NCBI RefSeq assembly: GCF_016786325.1
Contig: NZ_JADWYU010000248.1
Location: forward strand, 1 to 55,145
Direction of reading: 5' to 3'
Length of the DNA stretch: 55,145 nucleotides
Source: Frankia nepalensis
GTDB lineage: Bacteria; Actinomycetota; Actinomycetes; Frankiales; Frankiaceae
Positions 40,821-49,433 of the stretch are shown here, piece after piece. The position numbers were made by a program, and so were the translations under genes. Under the pieces are notes generated by a model. That model had not been told where the DNA came from. It ran no database searches and worked only from the letters and a program-made list of their open reading frames with translations. The first letter of the stretch is position 1. Each line of letters opens with the position of its first letter.

Positions 40821-41492
40821 ATGACCGGCGCGCCGGAGGCGACCTGGACAGGTGAGGATTCGGGGCAGCGGATCGAGGAACTCGCCGCGACGCAGCGGTG
40901 GTCGCCCAACCAGCAGGCCGCGCGCTCGCGTCTCGCGCTCGCCGCCGCCCGCCTGGTCGCGCGCTCCGGTCCGACCGCGTGCACGATCCGGGCCGTCGCC
41001 GAGGAGGCCGGCCTGACGAAGAGCACCGTCCACTACTACGTCGACGACGCCGACGAACTGGTCGACCTCGCCGTGCTGACCTACCTGCGGCAGTTCGCCG
41101 CCCAGACGCGGCGCGGCTGCGACGAGGCGCCCGACGGACCCGAGGCGCTGTGCGTCCTGGTGCGGACCTTCCTGGGCCGCGGCGCGCGGACGATCCAACT
41201 CGGTGAGGCGGTCTGGCTGCACAACCCGATCATCTGGAGCGCCTACCTCACGCACGCCTGGCCGCGTGGCGCCCGCGCCGCGCTGCTCGCCTGTTTCGAG
41301 ACCTTCCGCGAGCTGTTCGAGGCGACGCTGGCCCGCTGCGGGGTCGACGACCCCGCCGAACAAGCCCGTGCGCTGCACCTGTACCTGCTGGGCGTCGTGC
41401 AGCTCAACATCGTCCAGCCGCTGCCCCAGGCGGAGGTGGCGCGGGCCGTCACTGCCCTGACGGGTGTACCCGTCGCCCCGGCCCGCTGCTGA
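40821..41492 (+). CDS. TetR/AcrR family transcriptional regulator
   Basis: A 223-residue regulator. HTH at about residues 33-80 with ARSRLALAAARLVARSGPTA, CTIRAVAEEAGLTKSTVHYY and VDDADELVDLAV. The C-terminal helices, with WLHNPIIWSAYLTHAWPRGA, show no known effector motif. It is divergent from the Baeyer-Villiger-type monooxygenase with paired operator boxes between them. Its leader contains short repeats of a GTGGGAT-type unit (about 40766-40806). Confidence 0.88.
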   Translation: MTGAPEATWTGEDSGQRIEELAATQRWSPNQQAARSRLALAAARLVARSGPTACTIRAVAEEAGLTKSTVHYYVDDADELVDLAVLTYLRQFAAQTRRGCDEAPDGPEALCVLVRTFLGRGARTIQLGEAVWLHNPIIWSAYLTHAWPRGARAALLACFETFRELFEATLARCGVDDPAEQARALHLYLLGVVQLNIVQPLPQAEVARAVTALTGVPVAPARC

Positions 41493-41510
41493 CGAGGCCC
41501 GCCGCGGAGC

Positions 41511-43499
41511 TCAGCGTCCTGACCGGGGTGGCCCGAGACGGCGCAGCGCGGCGGCGAGGTCGCCCAGGTGCCTCGAGACCGGGCCCACGGTCAACAGGCC
41601 GCTACCCGCCCCCGCCAGCTCCGCCGCCGCGGGGGTGAGCTCGCGCTGGGCACGCTCCATCGTCTCCCGGTCGCCGACGGAGATGGCCGCCTGGGCGGTG
41701 AGGCACCACAGGGCCTCGAACAGCAGGTCGCGGGGCGGGTCCGGGACCTTTCGCAGCGCCGCGGCGGCCTCCTCGCGGCGGCCCTCGGCCAGCAGCGTGT
41801 GGGGGCGAGCCCACGGCTCGTAGGGTCCCCAGTCGGTGAGCGCGTCGGCGCTGGCGGGCAGCGCGTGTTCCACCCGCGTGCACAGCAGCGCGAGCGGCAG
41901 CAGGCCGTGCTCCAGTCCCGGCATGCCGGCGCCTTCCAGCCGCGCGGCGGCGTCGCGGTAGGCCGCCGCTATCTCGGCCGTCGCTGGCGGGCGGGTCGCG
42001 GCGAGCCGCAGGGCCGCGTACCACTGGGTGAAGACCCCCACCAGCGGCAGTTCGTGGCGTTCGGCCAGGCGGTCCGCGGCGCTCGCGTGCTGGTCGGCCG
42101 TGAGGAAGTCCCCGAGCGCGCCGCGCGCCTGGAGCCGGATGAGGTGGCCGAGTACCTCGAAGGTGGCCAGGCCGTGGCGCGCGGACAGCGCGACCAGCTC
42201 GGCGCCGATCTCGTCCCGGCGCGGCGCCAGACCCGCGCGGTGGAAGGTCTGCATGAACACGGCGTTCAGCGCGAACGCCAACGCCCGCGGGTCGTCCAGG
42301 CGGCGGGCGATCTCCTCCGCCTGCCGGGCGGCCTCGGGCCCGCGGGCCGCGCGGGTGCCGCGCGACTCCAGGGCGATCGTGGCCAGCAGCCGCGCCCGGG
42401 CCGCCTCGTGCCCGCCGGGTGGGAGCGCGCTCAGGGCACGCTCCGCCGCGGCGATCACCTGCGCGGCCTGTTCCGGCTCGTCGACGCGCGTCCAGATCGC
42501 CGGGACGTCGTAGGCACCGATCAGGCGGGCGGTCAGTTCCGCGTCGCCCAGCTCGTCGGCCGCCGCGATCGCCGCCACCCGGTGCCGGCGGGCCGCCTGA
42601 AGGCCGCCACCCCCGGTCACGGCGAGGTCGCGCAGGAGACCCACCGTCGACTCCAGGCGTGCCCGCGCCCCGGAGGGCACGGCGCGGTCGTAGGCCGCCG
42701 CCGTCTGCGCCCACACCCGCCCCGTCGCGCCGCCCGGCTGGGGGTCGAGGTGGGCGGCGTGGCGCAGGATGTCCGCCTCCAGGCCGCGCAGTCCCGGGCC
42801 TGGATCGACCCCGAGCTGCTCGGCGAGCAGCGCGCGCGCTCGGCGAAGGACCGCCAGCGCGTCCGCCTGGCGGCCGGCGCGGTACAGCGCCAGGGCGAGC
42901 AGGCGCCAGGCGTCCTCACGCCAGGGATGCTCGGCCACGTGCGCATCCAGGTCCGCCGCCGCCTCGGCGGCCAGGCCCAGCGCCAGGCGGGCCTCGGCCT
43001 GCCGCTCGACCGCGTGAAGTCGCAGGTCCGCGAGCCGGGAGCGCTCCGCGCGGGCCCAGGGCTGATCGGCGAACTCGGCGTAGGCGGGCCCGCGCCAGCA
43101 CTCCAGCGCCCGCGCGAGCCGTGGGAACCCGTCCGTGGGCGGCAGTGTCGCGGCGGCGGCCACCTCCTGCTCGAAGCGCCAGGCGTCCACCGCGTGCTGC
43201 TCGGCGCGCAGCGCGTACCCCGGCCCCTCGGTCACCAGCAGCCGGGCCGGGGCGCGGGGTGGGCGCCCCGGTTCCAGGGCGCGGCGCAGCGCGGCCACGA
43301 AGGTGCGCACCGCGCCCACCGCTTCCGGCGGCGGATTCGTCCACAGGTCTTCGACGAGGCGGGAGACCGGCACGACGCGCCGCCGGGCGATGATCAGCCG
43401 GGCCAGCACCGCGCGGTGTCGAGGCCCTTTCAGGGCGATGGCGTCCCCGGCGTCGTCCCAGGCCACCACCGGCCCCAGCACGCCGAACAGGACCTGCAC
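41511..43499 (-). CDS. BTAD/SARP-like transcriptional regulator with TPR-type helical C-terminus
   Basis: A 662-residue regulator. Residues 1-100 form an OmpR-like winged helix (FGVLGPVVAWDDAGDAIALK, AVLARLIIARRRVVPVSRLV, and a wing ending GPGYALRA). Residues about 105-255 are the bacterial transcriptional activation domain (ALECWRGPAYAEFADQPWAR, HPWREDAWRLLALALYRAGR, VDPGPGLRGLEADILR). The rest is alpha-helical, TPR-like and alanine-rich; no NB-ARC ATPase is present, unlike AfsR. It is divergent from the haloacetate-dehalogenase-like hydrolase gene, the nearest candidate target. Confidence 0.88.
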   Translation of the reverse strand: MQVLFGVLGPVVAWDDAGDAIALKGPRHRAVLARLIIARRRVVPVSRLVEDLWTNPPPEAVGAVRTFVAALRRALEPGRPPRAPARLLVTEGPGYALRAEQHAVDAWRFEQEVAAAATLPPTDGFPRLARALECWRGPAYAEFADQPWARAERSRLADLRLHAVERQAEARLALGLAAEAAADLDAHVAEHPWREDAWRLLALALYRAGRQADALAVLRRARALLAEQLGVDPGPGLRGLEADILRHAAHLDPQPGGATGRVWAQTAAAYDRAVPSGARARLESTVGLLRDLAVTGGGGLQAARRHRVAAIAAADELGDAELTARLIGAYDVPAIWTRVDEPEQAAQVIAAAERALSALPPGGHEAARARLLATIALESRGTRAARGPEAARQAEEIARRLDDPRALAFALNAVFMQTFHRAGLAPRRDEIGAELVALSARHGLATFEVLGHLIRLQARGALGDFLTADQHASAADRLAERHELPLVGVFTQWYAALRLAATRPPATAEIAAAYRDAAARLEGAGMPGLEHGLLPLALLCTRVEHALPASADALTDWGPYEPWARPHTLLAEGRREEAAAALRKVPDPPRDLLFEALWCLTAQAAISVGDRETMERAQRELTPAAAELAGAGSGLLTVGPVSRHLGDLAAALRRLGPPRSGR

Positions 43500-43623
43500 C
43501 CCTGACCGCCCTTTCCGGGGCGCCGCCCCGCGGTCACGGTAGCGCGCTCATCCGATGCTCATCCGCGCTCGGCACCCTGAAGACGTCTGATCACCTCCGG
43601 TCACCGCGAAAAGGAGCGGAATC

Positions 43624-44502
43624 ATGGCACCTGTCATCGCGACCTTCGACTATCGGCGTGTCCCCGTCGCCGCCGGCGTGTCCCTCAACGCGGCCGTCGG
43701 CGGTTCGGGCCCGCCGATCGTGCTGCTGCACGGCTTTCCGCAGACCCACCTGATGTGGCGGCACGTCGCCGCCGACCTCGCCACCGACCACACCGTGATC
43801 TGCCCCGACCTGCGCGGTTACGGCGCCAGCGACAAACCCGCCGAGACCGACGGCACCGCCTACGCCAAGCGCACGATGGCCGCCGACATCGTCGCCCTGG
43901 CCCGCGCGCTCGGGCACGAGCGCTTCGCGCTGGCCGGGCACGACCGCGGCGCCCTGGTCGCCTTCCGCGCCGGACTCGACCACCCCGAGGCGGTCACCCA
44001 CCTCGCCTGCCTCGACGTGCTCCCCACCCTGGACATGTGGGAGGTGATGCGCGGTGTCACCGCCGCCGTGGGCTTCCACCTCTACCTCATGGCCCAGCCC
44101 CCGACCCTGCCCGAACAGATGATCCTGGCCGCGCCGGACGTGTTCTTCGGGCACTTCCTCGACATCTGGACCAACGACCCGCGGGCCCTTCCCGCCGACG
44201 TCCGCGCCGCCTACCTGGACGCCAGCCGCGCCGCGGTGCCCTCGATCGTGGCCGACTACCGGGCCTCCGCCGGCGTGGACGTCGACCATGACCGGGTCGA
44301 CCGCGCCAGCGGCAGACGGCTGCGGATGCCGGTCACCGTGCTCCAGCAGGACTGGGGCACAGCACTCGGCTTCGACGCCGCAGCGCTGTGGGGCGCCTGG
44401 GCCCCCGACCTGCGGCACACCACGGTCGCCTGCGGCCATTTCATGGCCGAAGAGGCCCCCGCCGACATAAGCAAGGCGTTGCGAGACCTCCTTACCCGTT
44501 GA
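43624..44502 (+). CDS. Alpha/beta hydrolase, haloacetate dehalogenase / epoxide hydrolase-like
   Basis: A 292-residue alpha/beta hydrolase. The oxyanion segment is LLHGFPQTHLMWRHVA, then CPDLRGYGASDKP. The nucleophile elbow AGHDRGA carries Asp107 instead of serine, and the late histidine is in VACGHFMAEEAP. An Asp nucleophile is characteristic of haloacetate dehalogenases and epoxide hydrolases. The middle part (LDVLPTLDMWEVM, YRASAGVDVDHDRVD) resembles fluoroacetate dehalogenase-type proteins. AAGGAG precedes the ATG. It likely cleaves a carbon-halogen or epoxide bond; the substrate cannot be read from sequence. Confidence 0.87.
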   Translation: MAPVIATFDYRRVPVAAGVSLNAAVGGSGPPIVLLHGFPQTHLMWRHVAADLATDHTVICPDLRGYGASDKPAETDGTAYAKRTMAADIVALARALGHERFALAGHDRGALVAFRAGLDHPEAVTHLACLDVLPTLDMWEVMRGVTAAVGFHLYLMAQPPTLPEQMILAAPDVFFGHFLDIWTNDPRALPADVRAAYLDASRAAVPSIVADYRASAGVDVDHDRVDRASGRRLRMPVTVLQQDWGTALGFDAAALWGAWAPDLRHTTVACGHFMAEEAPADISKALRDLLTR

Positions 44503-44731
44503 ACGGGTCGAGACCGCGGCCCGAAGTGGCCGCCGCGGGCGGCCGCCAAAAGGATCCTCGGGTATCTCCGCCAGATTCGCTGCCCCTCGTGGTCAACTCG
44601 CCGTTACCACCGAATGCGCGCCGGTCTCCTTGTTTTCGTGTCAGTTCCGGCTCGCCAAGCCAGCCACCAGCGTCATGACTCGGTGTGGATGTGCTCTGGG
44701 CCGGTCCGCGTCGGTCTGGCAGGCTGTGAGC

Positions 44732-47485
44732 GTGGTCTCGGGGGAGGACTTGGCCGGCCCGCTACCCGCGCGGGTGGATTTTTTCGTGTCCTACACCGGT
44801 GCCGACGAGGCGTGGGCGACCTGGGTGGCCGCCGCGCTGGAGAAGTCCGGCAAGACCGTCGCCGTGCAGGTGTGGGACTCTCCGGCCGGGGAGAACTTCG
44901 TCGTCTGGATCAACGAGCAGATGGCGGCCGCCGGGCGGACGGTCGCCCTCTGCTCGCCCGCCTACTTCGACTCCCACTGGTGCACCCAGGAATGGACCGG
45001 GGCGCTGGCCGGCAGGAAACTGATCCCGCTGCGGGTCGCCGACTGCCCGATGCCCCCGGTGCTGGCCACCATCTCCTACCGGGACCTGCACGGCGTCGAC
45101 GAGGACACCGCCCGGCGGCGGCTGTTGGAGGCCACCGGGCTGGCCAGGACAGCCCGGGTCTCCGCCGGGTTTCCCGGCGCAGCGCCGACGCCCGGGGGCG
45201 CGGCGGATGGCACACCGTTCCCAGGCCGACAACCCGCGATCTTCAACGTGCCCCCGCGGCTGCGGTACTTCACCGGTCGCCAGGATCTGCTCGACCGGCT
45301 GCGGGCCGGACGCGCGCGGGGCTCACCAATGGCGATCACCGCTCTGCGCGGCCTCGGCGGCGTCGGCAAGACCCAGCTCGTGATCGAGTACGCCCACCGG
45401 TACGCGGCCGCGTTCGACCTGGTCTGGTGGGTCGAGGCCGAGCAGGCCGCCCTGGTCGGCGAGCGTCTCGCCGACCTCGCGGGCCGGCTCGGCCTGCCCA
45501 CGACCGGGCGGGTGCCCGAGGACGCGCGGGCCGCGCTGGACGCCCTGCGTCGCCGGGAGCGGTGGCTGATGGTGTTCGACAACGCCGAAGACCCGGACGC
45601 GCTGCGACCCTGGCTGCCAGGCGGGCCCGGCCAGGTGATCGTCACGTCGCGGAACCCGGCCTGGGGTGGGCTCGCCGCGCCCCTCGACGTCGACGTGTTG
45701 CCCCGCGTCGAGGCTGTCGCGTTGCTGGCCCGCCGCGCGCCGGACATCGACCCGCGGGCCGCGGACGCGCTCGCCGCCGAGCTCGGCGACCTCCCGCTCG
45801 CCCTCGAACAGGCTGCCGCCTACCTGGAGACCACTGGCCTTTCTCCGGCTGACTATCTGACGAGGTTCCGCGCCCGCCGCCCCGAGATGCTCCGCCGGGG
45901 CCGCGACCTGGCCCATGGCGGCAACCTCGACACCGTCTGGTCGCTGGCCCTGGACCGGCTGCGCGCCCAGGCGCCGGCCGCCGTGGCGCTGCTGGACATC
46001 TGCGCCCACCTCGGACCCGAACCCATCCCCCTGGCCCTGTTCAGGCGACCTGTCAGGCACCACCGGTGGGCCAGGCGCAGGCCCGTCCTCGCGCCCGAGG
46101 AACTCGACGACACCATCGGCGCGGTCCTGGCCTACTCCCTGGCCCGTCGCTTCGGGGACACCATCGCGCTGCACCGGCTGGTCGCGGCTGTCATGCGTGC
46201 CCACCAACCCCCCGACCGGCACGAGAAGGCCGCCGCGACCGCGCGGGCACTGCTGGTGGCCCACCGGCCCGCCCACGACGTGGAGGACCCGGCCGGCTGG
46301 CCGGTCTGGGCCGCGCTGGCGCCCCTGGTTCTCACCGCCCCCGCGCTGCGCCCCGACGAACCGGGCACCGACATCGGCGGCGGGGCCCGCGGGCTGCTGG
46401 CCGAGGCCGGCATGTATCTCTTCGCCCGAGGCGACGTCCGCGCCGCCCACACCCTCACCGCCGCCCTGTACCAGCAGTGGAAGACCATCCTGGGTAGTGA
46501 TCACCCCGACACCCTGAACTCGGCGACCACCCTCGCCGCCGTCCTGCTCGTGCTCGGGGAGTACCAGGCCGCCCGGACCGTGGCCGAGGACATCCTGGCG
46601 CGGTGCCGCCGGATGGTCGGCGACGACCACCCCGCCACCCTGGGCTCGGCGCACGGCGTCGCCTTCACCCTGTACCTGCTCGGGGACTACCGTGCCGCCC
46701 GGGACCTCGACGAGGACACCCGGACGCGCTGGCGCCGTCTCCTCGGCGACGACCACCCCGACACGCTGCGCACGGCGAACAACCTCGCCGCCGACCTGTG
46801 CGCTCTCGGGGAACACCAGGCCGCCCGAACCCTCGCCGAGGACACCTTGGCCCGCTACCGCCGGGTTCTCGGCGACGACCACCCCCACACCCTGGACTCG
46901 GCGATCACCCTCGCCGTCGCCCTGCACCAGCTCGGGGAGTACCAGGCCGCCCGCGAACTGAACGAGGACACGCTGGCCCGCCACCGCCGTCTCCTCGGCG
47001 ACGACCACTACGACACCCTGCGTTCGGCGACCAATCTCGCCGCCGACCTGCGCATGCTCGGGGAGTACCAGGCCGCCCGGGGACTGAACGAGGACACCCT
47101 GGCCCGCCACCGCCGCATCCTCGGCGACGACCACCCCTTCACCTTGCGCTCGGCGAACAACCTCGCCGCCGACCTGCGCGCGCTCGACGACCACCGGGCC
47201 GCCCGCTCTCTCGACGAGGACACCCTGGGCCGCCACCGCCGGGTACTCGGTGACGACCATCCCCACACCCTGGACTCGATGAACAATCTCGCCGCCGACC
47301 TGCGCGCCCTCGGGGACCACCGGGCCGCCCGATCCCTCGACGAGGACACGTTGACTCGCCGCCGCCGTGTCCTCGGCGACGACCATCCCGACACCCTGCG
47401 TTCGGCGACCGCCCTCGCCAGCGACCTGCGCCTGCTTGGCGAGGGCCAGGCCGCGCGGGAGTGGGAGGACTTCGCCCGCCGGTGA
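44732..47485 (+). CDS. TIR / NB-ARC / TPR STAND protein
   Basis: A 917-residue three-part protein. The TIR domain (about residues 10-140) begins VDFFVSYTGADEAWATWV and contains CSPAYFDSHWCTQEW; Glu87 of WCTQEW matches the catalytic Glu of TIR NADases. The NB-ARC/STAND ATPase (about 175-450) has FTGRQDLLDRL, P-loop GLGGVGKTQLV (Lys213), Walker B RWLMVFDNAED, VIVTSRN and DLPLALEQAAAYL. Residues 588-917 are eight kinesin-light-chain-like TPRs of exactly 42 residues (GDDHPDTLRSA...). STAND proteins usually sense through the repeats, oligomerise and trigger the N-terminal effector; similar proteins occur in actinobacterial defence and in FxSxx-COOH peptide systems. No such peptide gene is visible nearby. 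GTG 44732 is chosen for its upstream AGGC; the start is uncertain. Confidence 0.88.
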   Translation: MVSGEDLAGPLPARVDFFVSYTGADEAWATWVAAALEKSGKTVAVQVWDSPAGENFVVWINEQMAAAGRTVALCSPAYFDSHWCTQEWTGALAGRKLIPLRVADCPMPPVLATISYRDLHGVDEDTARRRLLEATGLARTARVSAGFPGAAPTPGGAADGTPFPGRQPAIFNVPPRLRYFTGRQDLLDRLRAGRARGSPMAITALRGLGGVGKTQLVIEYAHRYAAAFDLVWWVEAEQAALVGERLADLAGRLGLPTTGRVPEDARAALDALRRRERWLMVFDNAEDPDALRPWLPGGPGQVIVTSRNPAWGGLAAPLDVDVLPRVEAVALLARRAPDIDPRAADALAAELGDLPLALEQAAAYLETTGLSPADYLTRFRARRPEMLRRGRDLAHGGNLDTVWSLALDRLRAQAPAAVALLDICAHLGPEPIPLALFRRPVRHHRWARRRPVLAPEELDDTIGAVLAYSLARRFGDTIALHRLVAAVMRAHQPPDRHEKAAATARALLVAHRPAHDVEDPAGWPVWAALAPLVLTAPALRPDEPGTDIGGGARGLLAEAGMYLFARGDVRAAHTLTAALYQQWKTILGSDHPDTLNSATTLAAVLLVLGEYQAARTVAEDILARCRRMVGDDHPATLGSAHGVAFTLYLLGDYRAARDLDEDTRTRWRRLLGDDHPDTLRTANNLAADLCALGEHQAARTLAEDTLARYRRVLGDDHPHTLDSAITLAVALHQLGEYQAARELNEDTLARHRRLLGDDHYDTLRSATNLAADLRMLGEYQAARGLNEDTLARHRRILGDDHPFTLRSANNLAADLRALDDHRAARSLDEDTLGRHRRVLGDDHPHTLDSMNNLAADLRALGDHRAARSLDEDTLTRRRRVLGDDHPDTLRSATALASDLRLLGEGQAAREWEDFARR
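46493..47485 (+). repeat. Eight 126-bp tandem repeats encoding TPR units
   Basis: Units start at 46493, 46619, 46745, 46871, 46997, 47123, 47249 and 47375, always with GG(T/C) and mostly GACGACCAC after it; the last is cut by the stop. The exact 126-bp period and high DNA identity suggest recent duplication or gene conversion among units. This makes it a place for copy-number change. Confidence 0.9.
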
Positions 47486-47719
47486 CCTTGGCTTCTTGAC
47501 CGCTCAGAACGCCCAGTGGTAGGTCTGTTCGGGCGTTTGGGCAAGTGCCCAACGGGCTGGCGGTGTCACGTCCCGCACGACGCCGGCGGCGCACGACGGT
47601 TTCGCGACGGAAGGCCGCGGGCGCGGTACGCACCGAGCCGTTTCCCAGGGAGTGGCCGGCGTGTGACACCCGTCCTGACCGGCCGTGACCGACGCTGGAC
47701 CAGCCTGACAGGAGGAACG

Positions 47720-48553
47720 ATGGCCGTCACCTTCACCAAGCTCGGTGCCCAGGTCGGAGTCGAGATCACGGGTCTGTCCGGCCACGAGCTGGTCGACCAG
47801 AAGATCGCCGTGCAATGCCAGGCGGCGCTGGCGCGGTACGGGGTCGTGGTCTACCGCGAGGTCCACATCGGCGACGCCGATCTCGTCGCCTTCAGCCGGA
47901 TGCTGGGCACGGTCGTCGTCGCGCCGATGGGCGGCGACAGCACCTACCCGGAGATCTCCGCGATCAGCCTCGACCCGGCCCAGAGCACCCTGGCCGCCTA
48001 CCGGCGGGGAACGTTCTTCTGGCACATCGACGGGGTGACCGACGAGGTCCCGCAGAAGGCGACCCTGCTCACCGCCCGCCAGGTCGCCGACAGCGGCGGC
48101 GACACCGAGTTCGCCAGCACCTACGCCGCCTACGAGGCGCTGACCGACGCCGAGAAGGACGAGTACGCCAACCTGCGCGTGCTGCACACGTTCACGGCGT
48201 CGCAGCTGCTGGCCAACCCGGACCCGACGCCGAAGCAGCGGGCGGCCTGGGAGCGGGCGCCGTCACGGGTGCAGCCGCTGGTCTGGACCCGCGGCAACGG
48301 CCGCAGGTCCCTGCTGGTGGGCGCCACGACCGACCACGTCGTGGGCATGGCGGCGGACGAGAGCCGGGCCCTGCTCGACCGCCTCCTGGAATGGTCGACG
48401 CAGCCGCGCTTCACGCTGCGCCACCAGTGGCGCCAGGGAGACCTGGTCGTCTGGGACAACACGGGGATGCTGCACCGGGCGCAGCCCTACACCGCGCAGT
48501 CCCGCCGGCTCATGCACCGCACCACGCTGGTCGGCGAGGAGACGGTGGCCTGA
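47720..48553 (+). CDS. TauD/TfdA family Fe(II)/2-oxoglutarate dioxygenase
   Basis: A 277-residue dioxygenase that hydroxylates or desaturates a small molecule with oxygen and 2-oxoglutarate. The iron triad is W101-H102-I-D104 (HxD) and distal His252 in GMLHRAQPY; the 2-oxoglutarate Arg is in SRRLMHRTT. The N-terminus TFTKLGAQVGVEITGLSG is typical of TfdA-like proteins. ATG 47720 is preceded by GGAGG, so upstream in-frame codons are ignored. It lies alone between the TIR protein and an SDR on the other strand. Confidence 0.9.
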   Translation: MAVTFTKLGAQVGVEITGLSGHELVDQKIAVQCQAALARYGVVVYREVHIGDADLVAFSRMLGTVVVAPMGGDSTYPEISAISLDPAQSTLAAYRRGTFFWHIDGVTDEVPQKATLLTARQVADSGGDTEFASTYAAYEALTDAEKDEYANLRVLHTFTASQLLANPDPTPKQRAAWERAPSRVQPLVWTRGNGRRSLLVGATTDHVVGMAADESRALLDRLLEWSTQPRFTLRHQWRQGDLVVWDNTGMLHRAQPYTAQSRRLMHRTTLVGEETVA

Positions 48554-48605
48554 GAACCCGCCGCCGGAGGGCGTGCGGGCCCGGCCGGGCGGGCCCGCGC
48601 GGCCG

Positions 48606-49391
48606 TCAGGGAAACCGGCCCAGCCCGGCGAGGAACGGCTGGGTGCGGGCGATCACGCCGGTCATCGTCGCCGGGTCGCCGGTGCACAGGATGTAGGCCG
48701 TCTCGGTGATCAGACCGATGTCCTCGGTCTCCTCCTTGGCCAGGTCGAGAGTGCCGGCACCCGGTGTGGCCACCGGGTTCGACGGCGCCGCGGCGTTGAC
48801 AGCGATGTTGGCGCCGTACAGCTCGGCGGCGAGGCTCAGGGTCAGGCGGTTGAGCGCGGCCTTCACCGTCCCGTACATGCCGAAGCCGGCGTCGGTGTCG
48901 AACGGCGAGAAGGGCGGCCCGGACGGGTGGTCACCGCCGACCGACGTCAGGTTGAGCACCCAGCCCCGCCCGCGCTCGCGCATCGCCGGCACCGCGAGCT
49001 GCGTGAGATGCAAGGGCGCGACGACGTGCATCTCCATCATCAGGCGGGCGCGGCGCGGCGGGAAGGTGTCCAGCGGCCGCAGGAAGGTCACGGCGGCGTT
49101 GTTGACGAGGATGTCCGGGGCGCCGACCTGGGCCGTGACCTCCTCGAACAGCCTGGCGCGGTCCTCGTCGCGGGATAAGTCGGCCTGGACGGCGATGGCC
49201 GCGCCGCCGGCCGCCCGGATCTCCTCGCGGGTCTCGCGCAGCGAGCCGGTGTACTTCGGGTCGGGCTCCAGCGTCCGCGCCGTGATCGCGACGGTGGCGC
49301 CCTCGGCGGCCAGCCGCTGCGCGATCGCCTTGCCCAGCCCACGGCTGGCGCCCGTGACGAGCGCGACCTTTCCCGCGCATCCGCTGCTCAA
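48606..49391 (-). CDS. SDR family oxidoreductase
   Basis: A classical SDR of 261 residues with TGASRGLGKAIAQRL, DILVNNAAV, VLNLTSVGG and MYGTVKAALN (Tyr-x-x-x-Lys). The C-terminus (DIGLITETAYILCTGDPATM, TGVIARTQPFL) resembles SDRs found beside ACAD11-type genes. The start is TTG at 49391, with AAGGAG 6 bases upstream. It is divergent by 42 bases from the second APH-fold kinase, so they probably share a promoter region and a pathway. Confidence 0.87.
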   Translation of the reverse strand: MSSGCAGKVALVTGASRGLGKAIAQRLAAEGATVAITARTLEPDPKYTGSLRETREEIRAAGGAAIAVQADLSRDEDRARLFEEVTAQVGAPDILVNNAAVTFLRPLDTFPPRRARLMMEMHVVAPLHLTQLAVPAMRERGRGWVLNLTSVGGDHPSGPPFSPFDTDAGFGMYGTVKAALNRLTLSLAAELYGANIAVNAAAPSNPVATPGAGTLDLAKEETEDIGLITETAYILCTGDPATMTGVIARTQPFLAGLGRFP

Positions 49392-49433
49392 CGACGCTCC
49401 TTGTGACCCCGGGGGACGGCGACACTAAGCACC

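Noticed and set aside
45323-47386. Long minus-strand frame opposite the TIR/NB-ARC/TPR gene
   Set aside because: It is the mirror of the TPR repeats; the plus-strand frame has clear TIR, P-loop and TPR motifs.
46493-47485. Regular 126-bp repeats considered as a CRISPR-like or satellite array
   Set aside because: Units are contiguous, a multiple of three, and encode TPR motifs in frame; there are no unique spacers.
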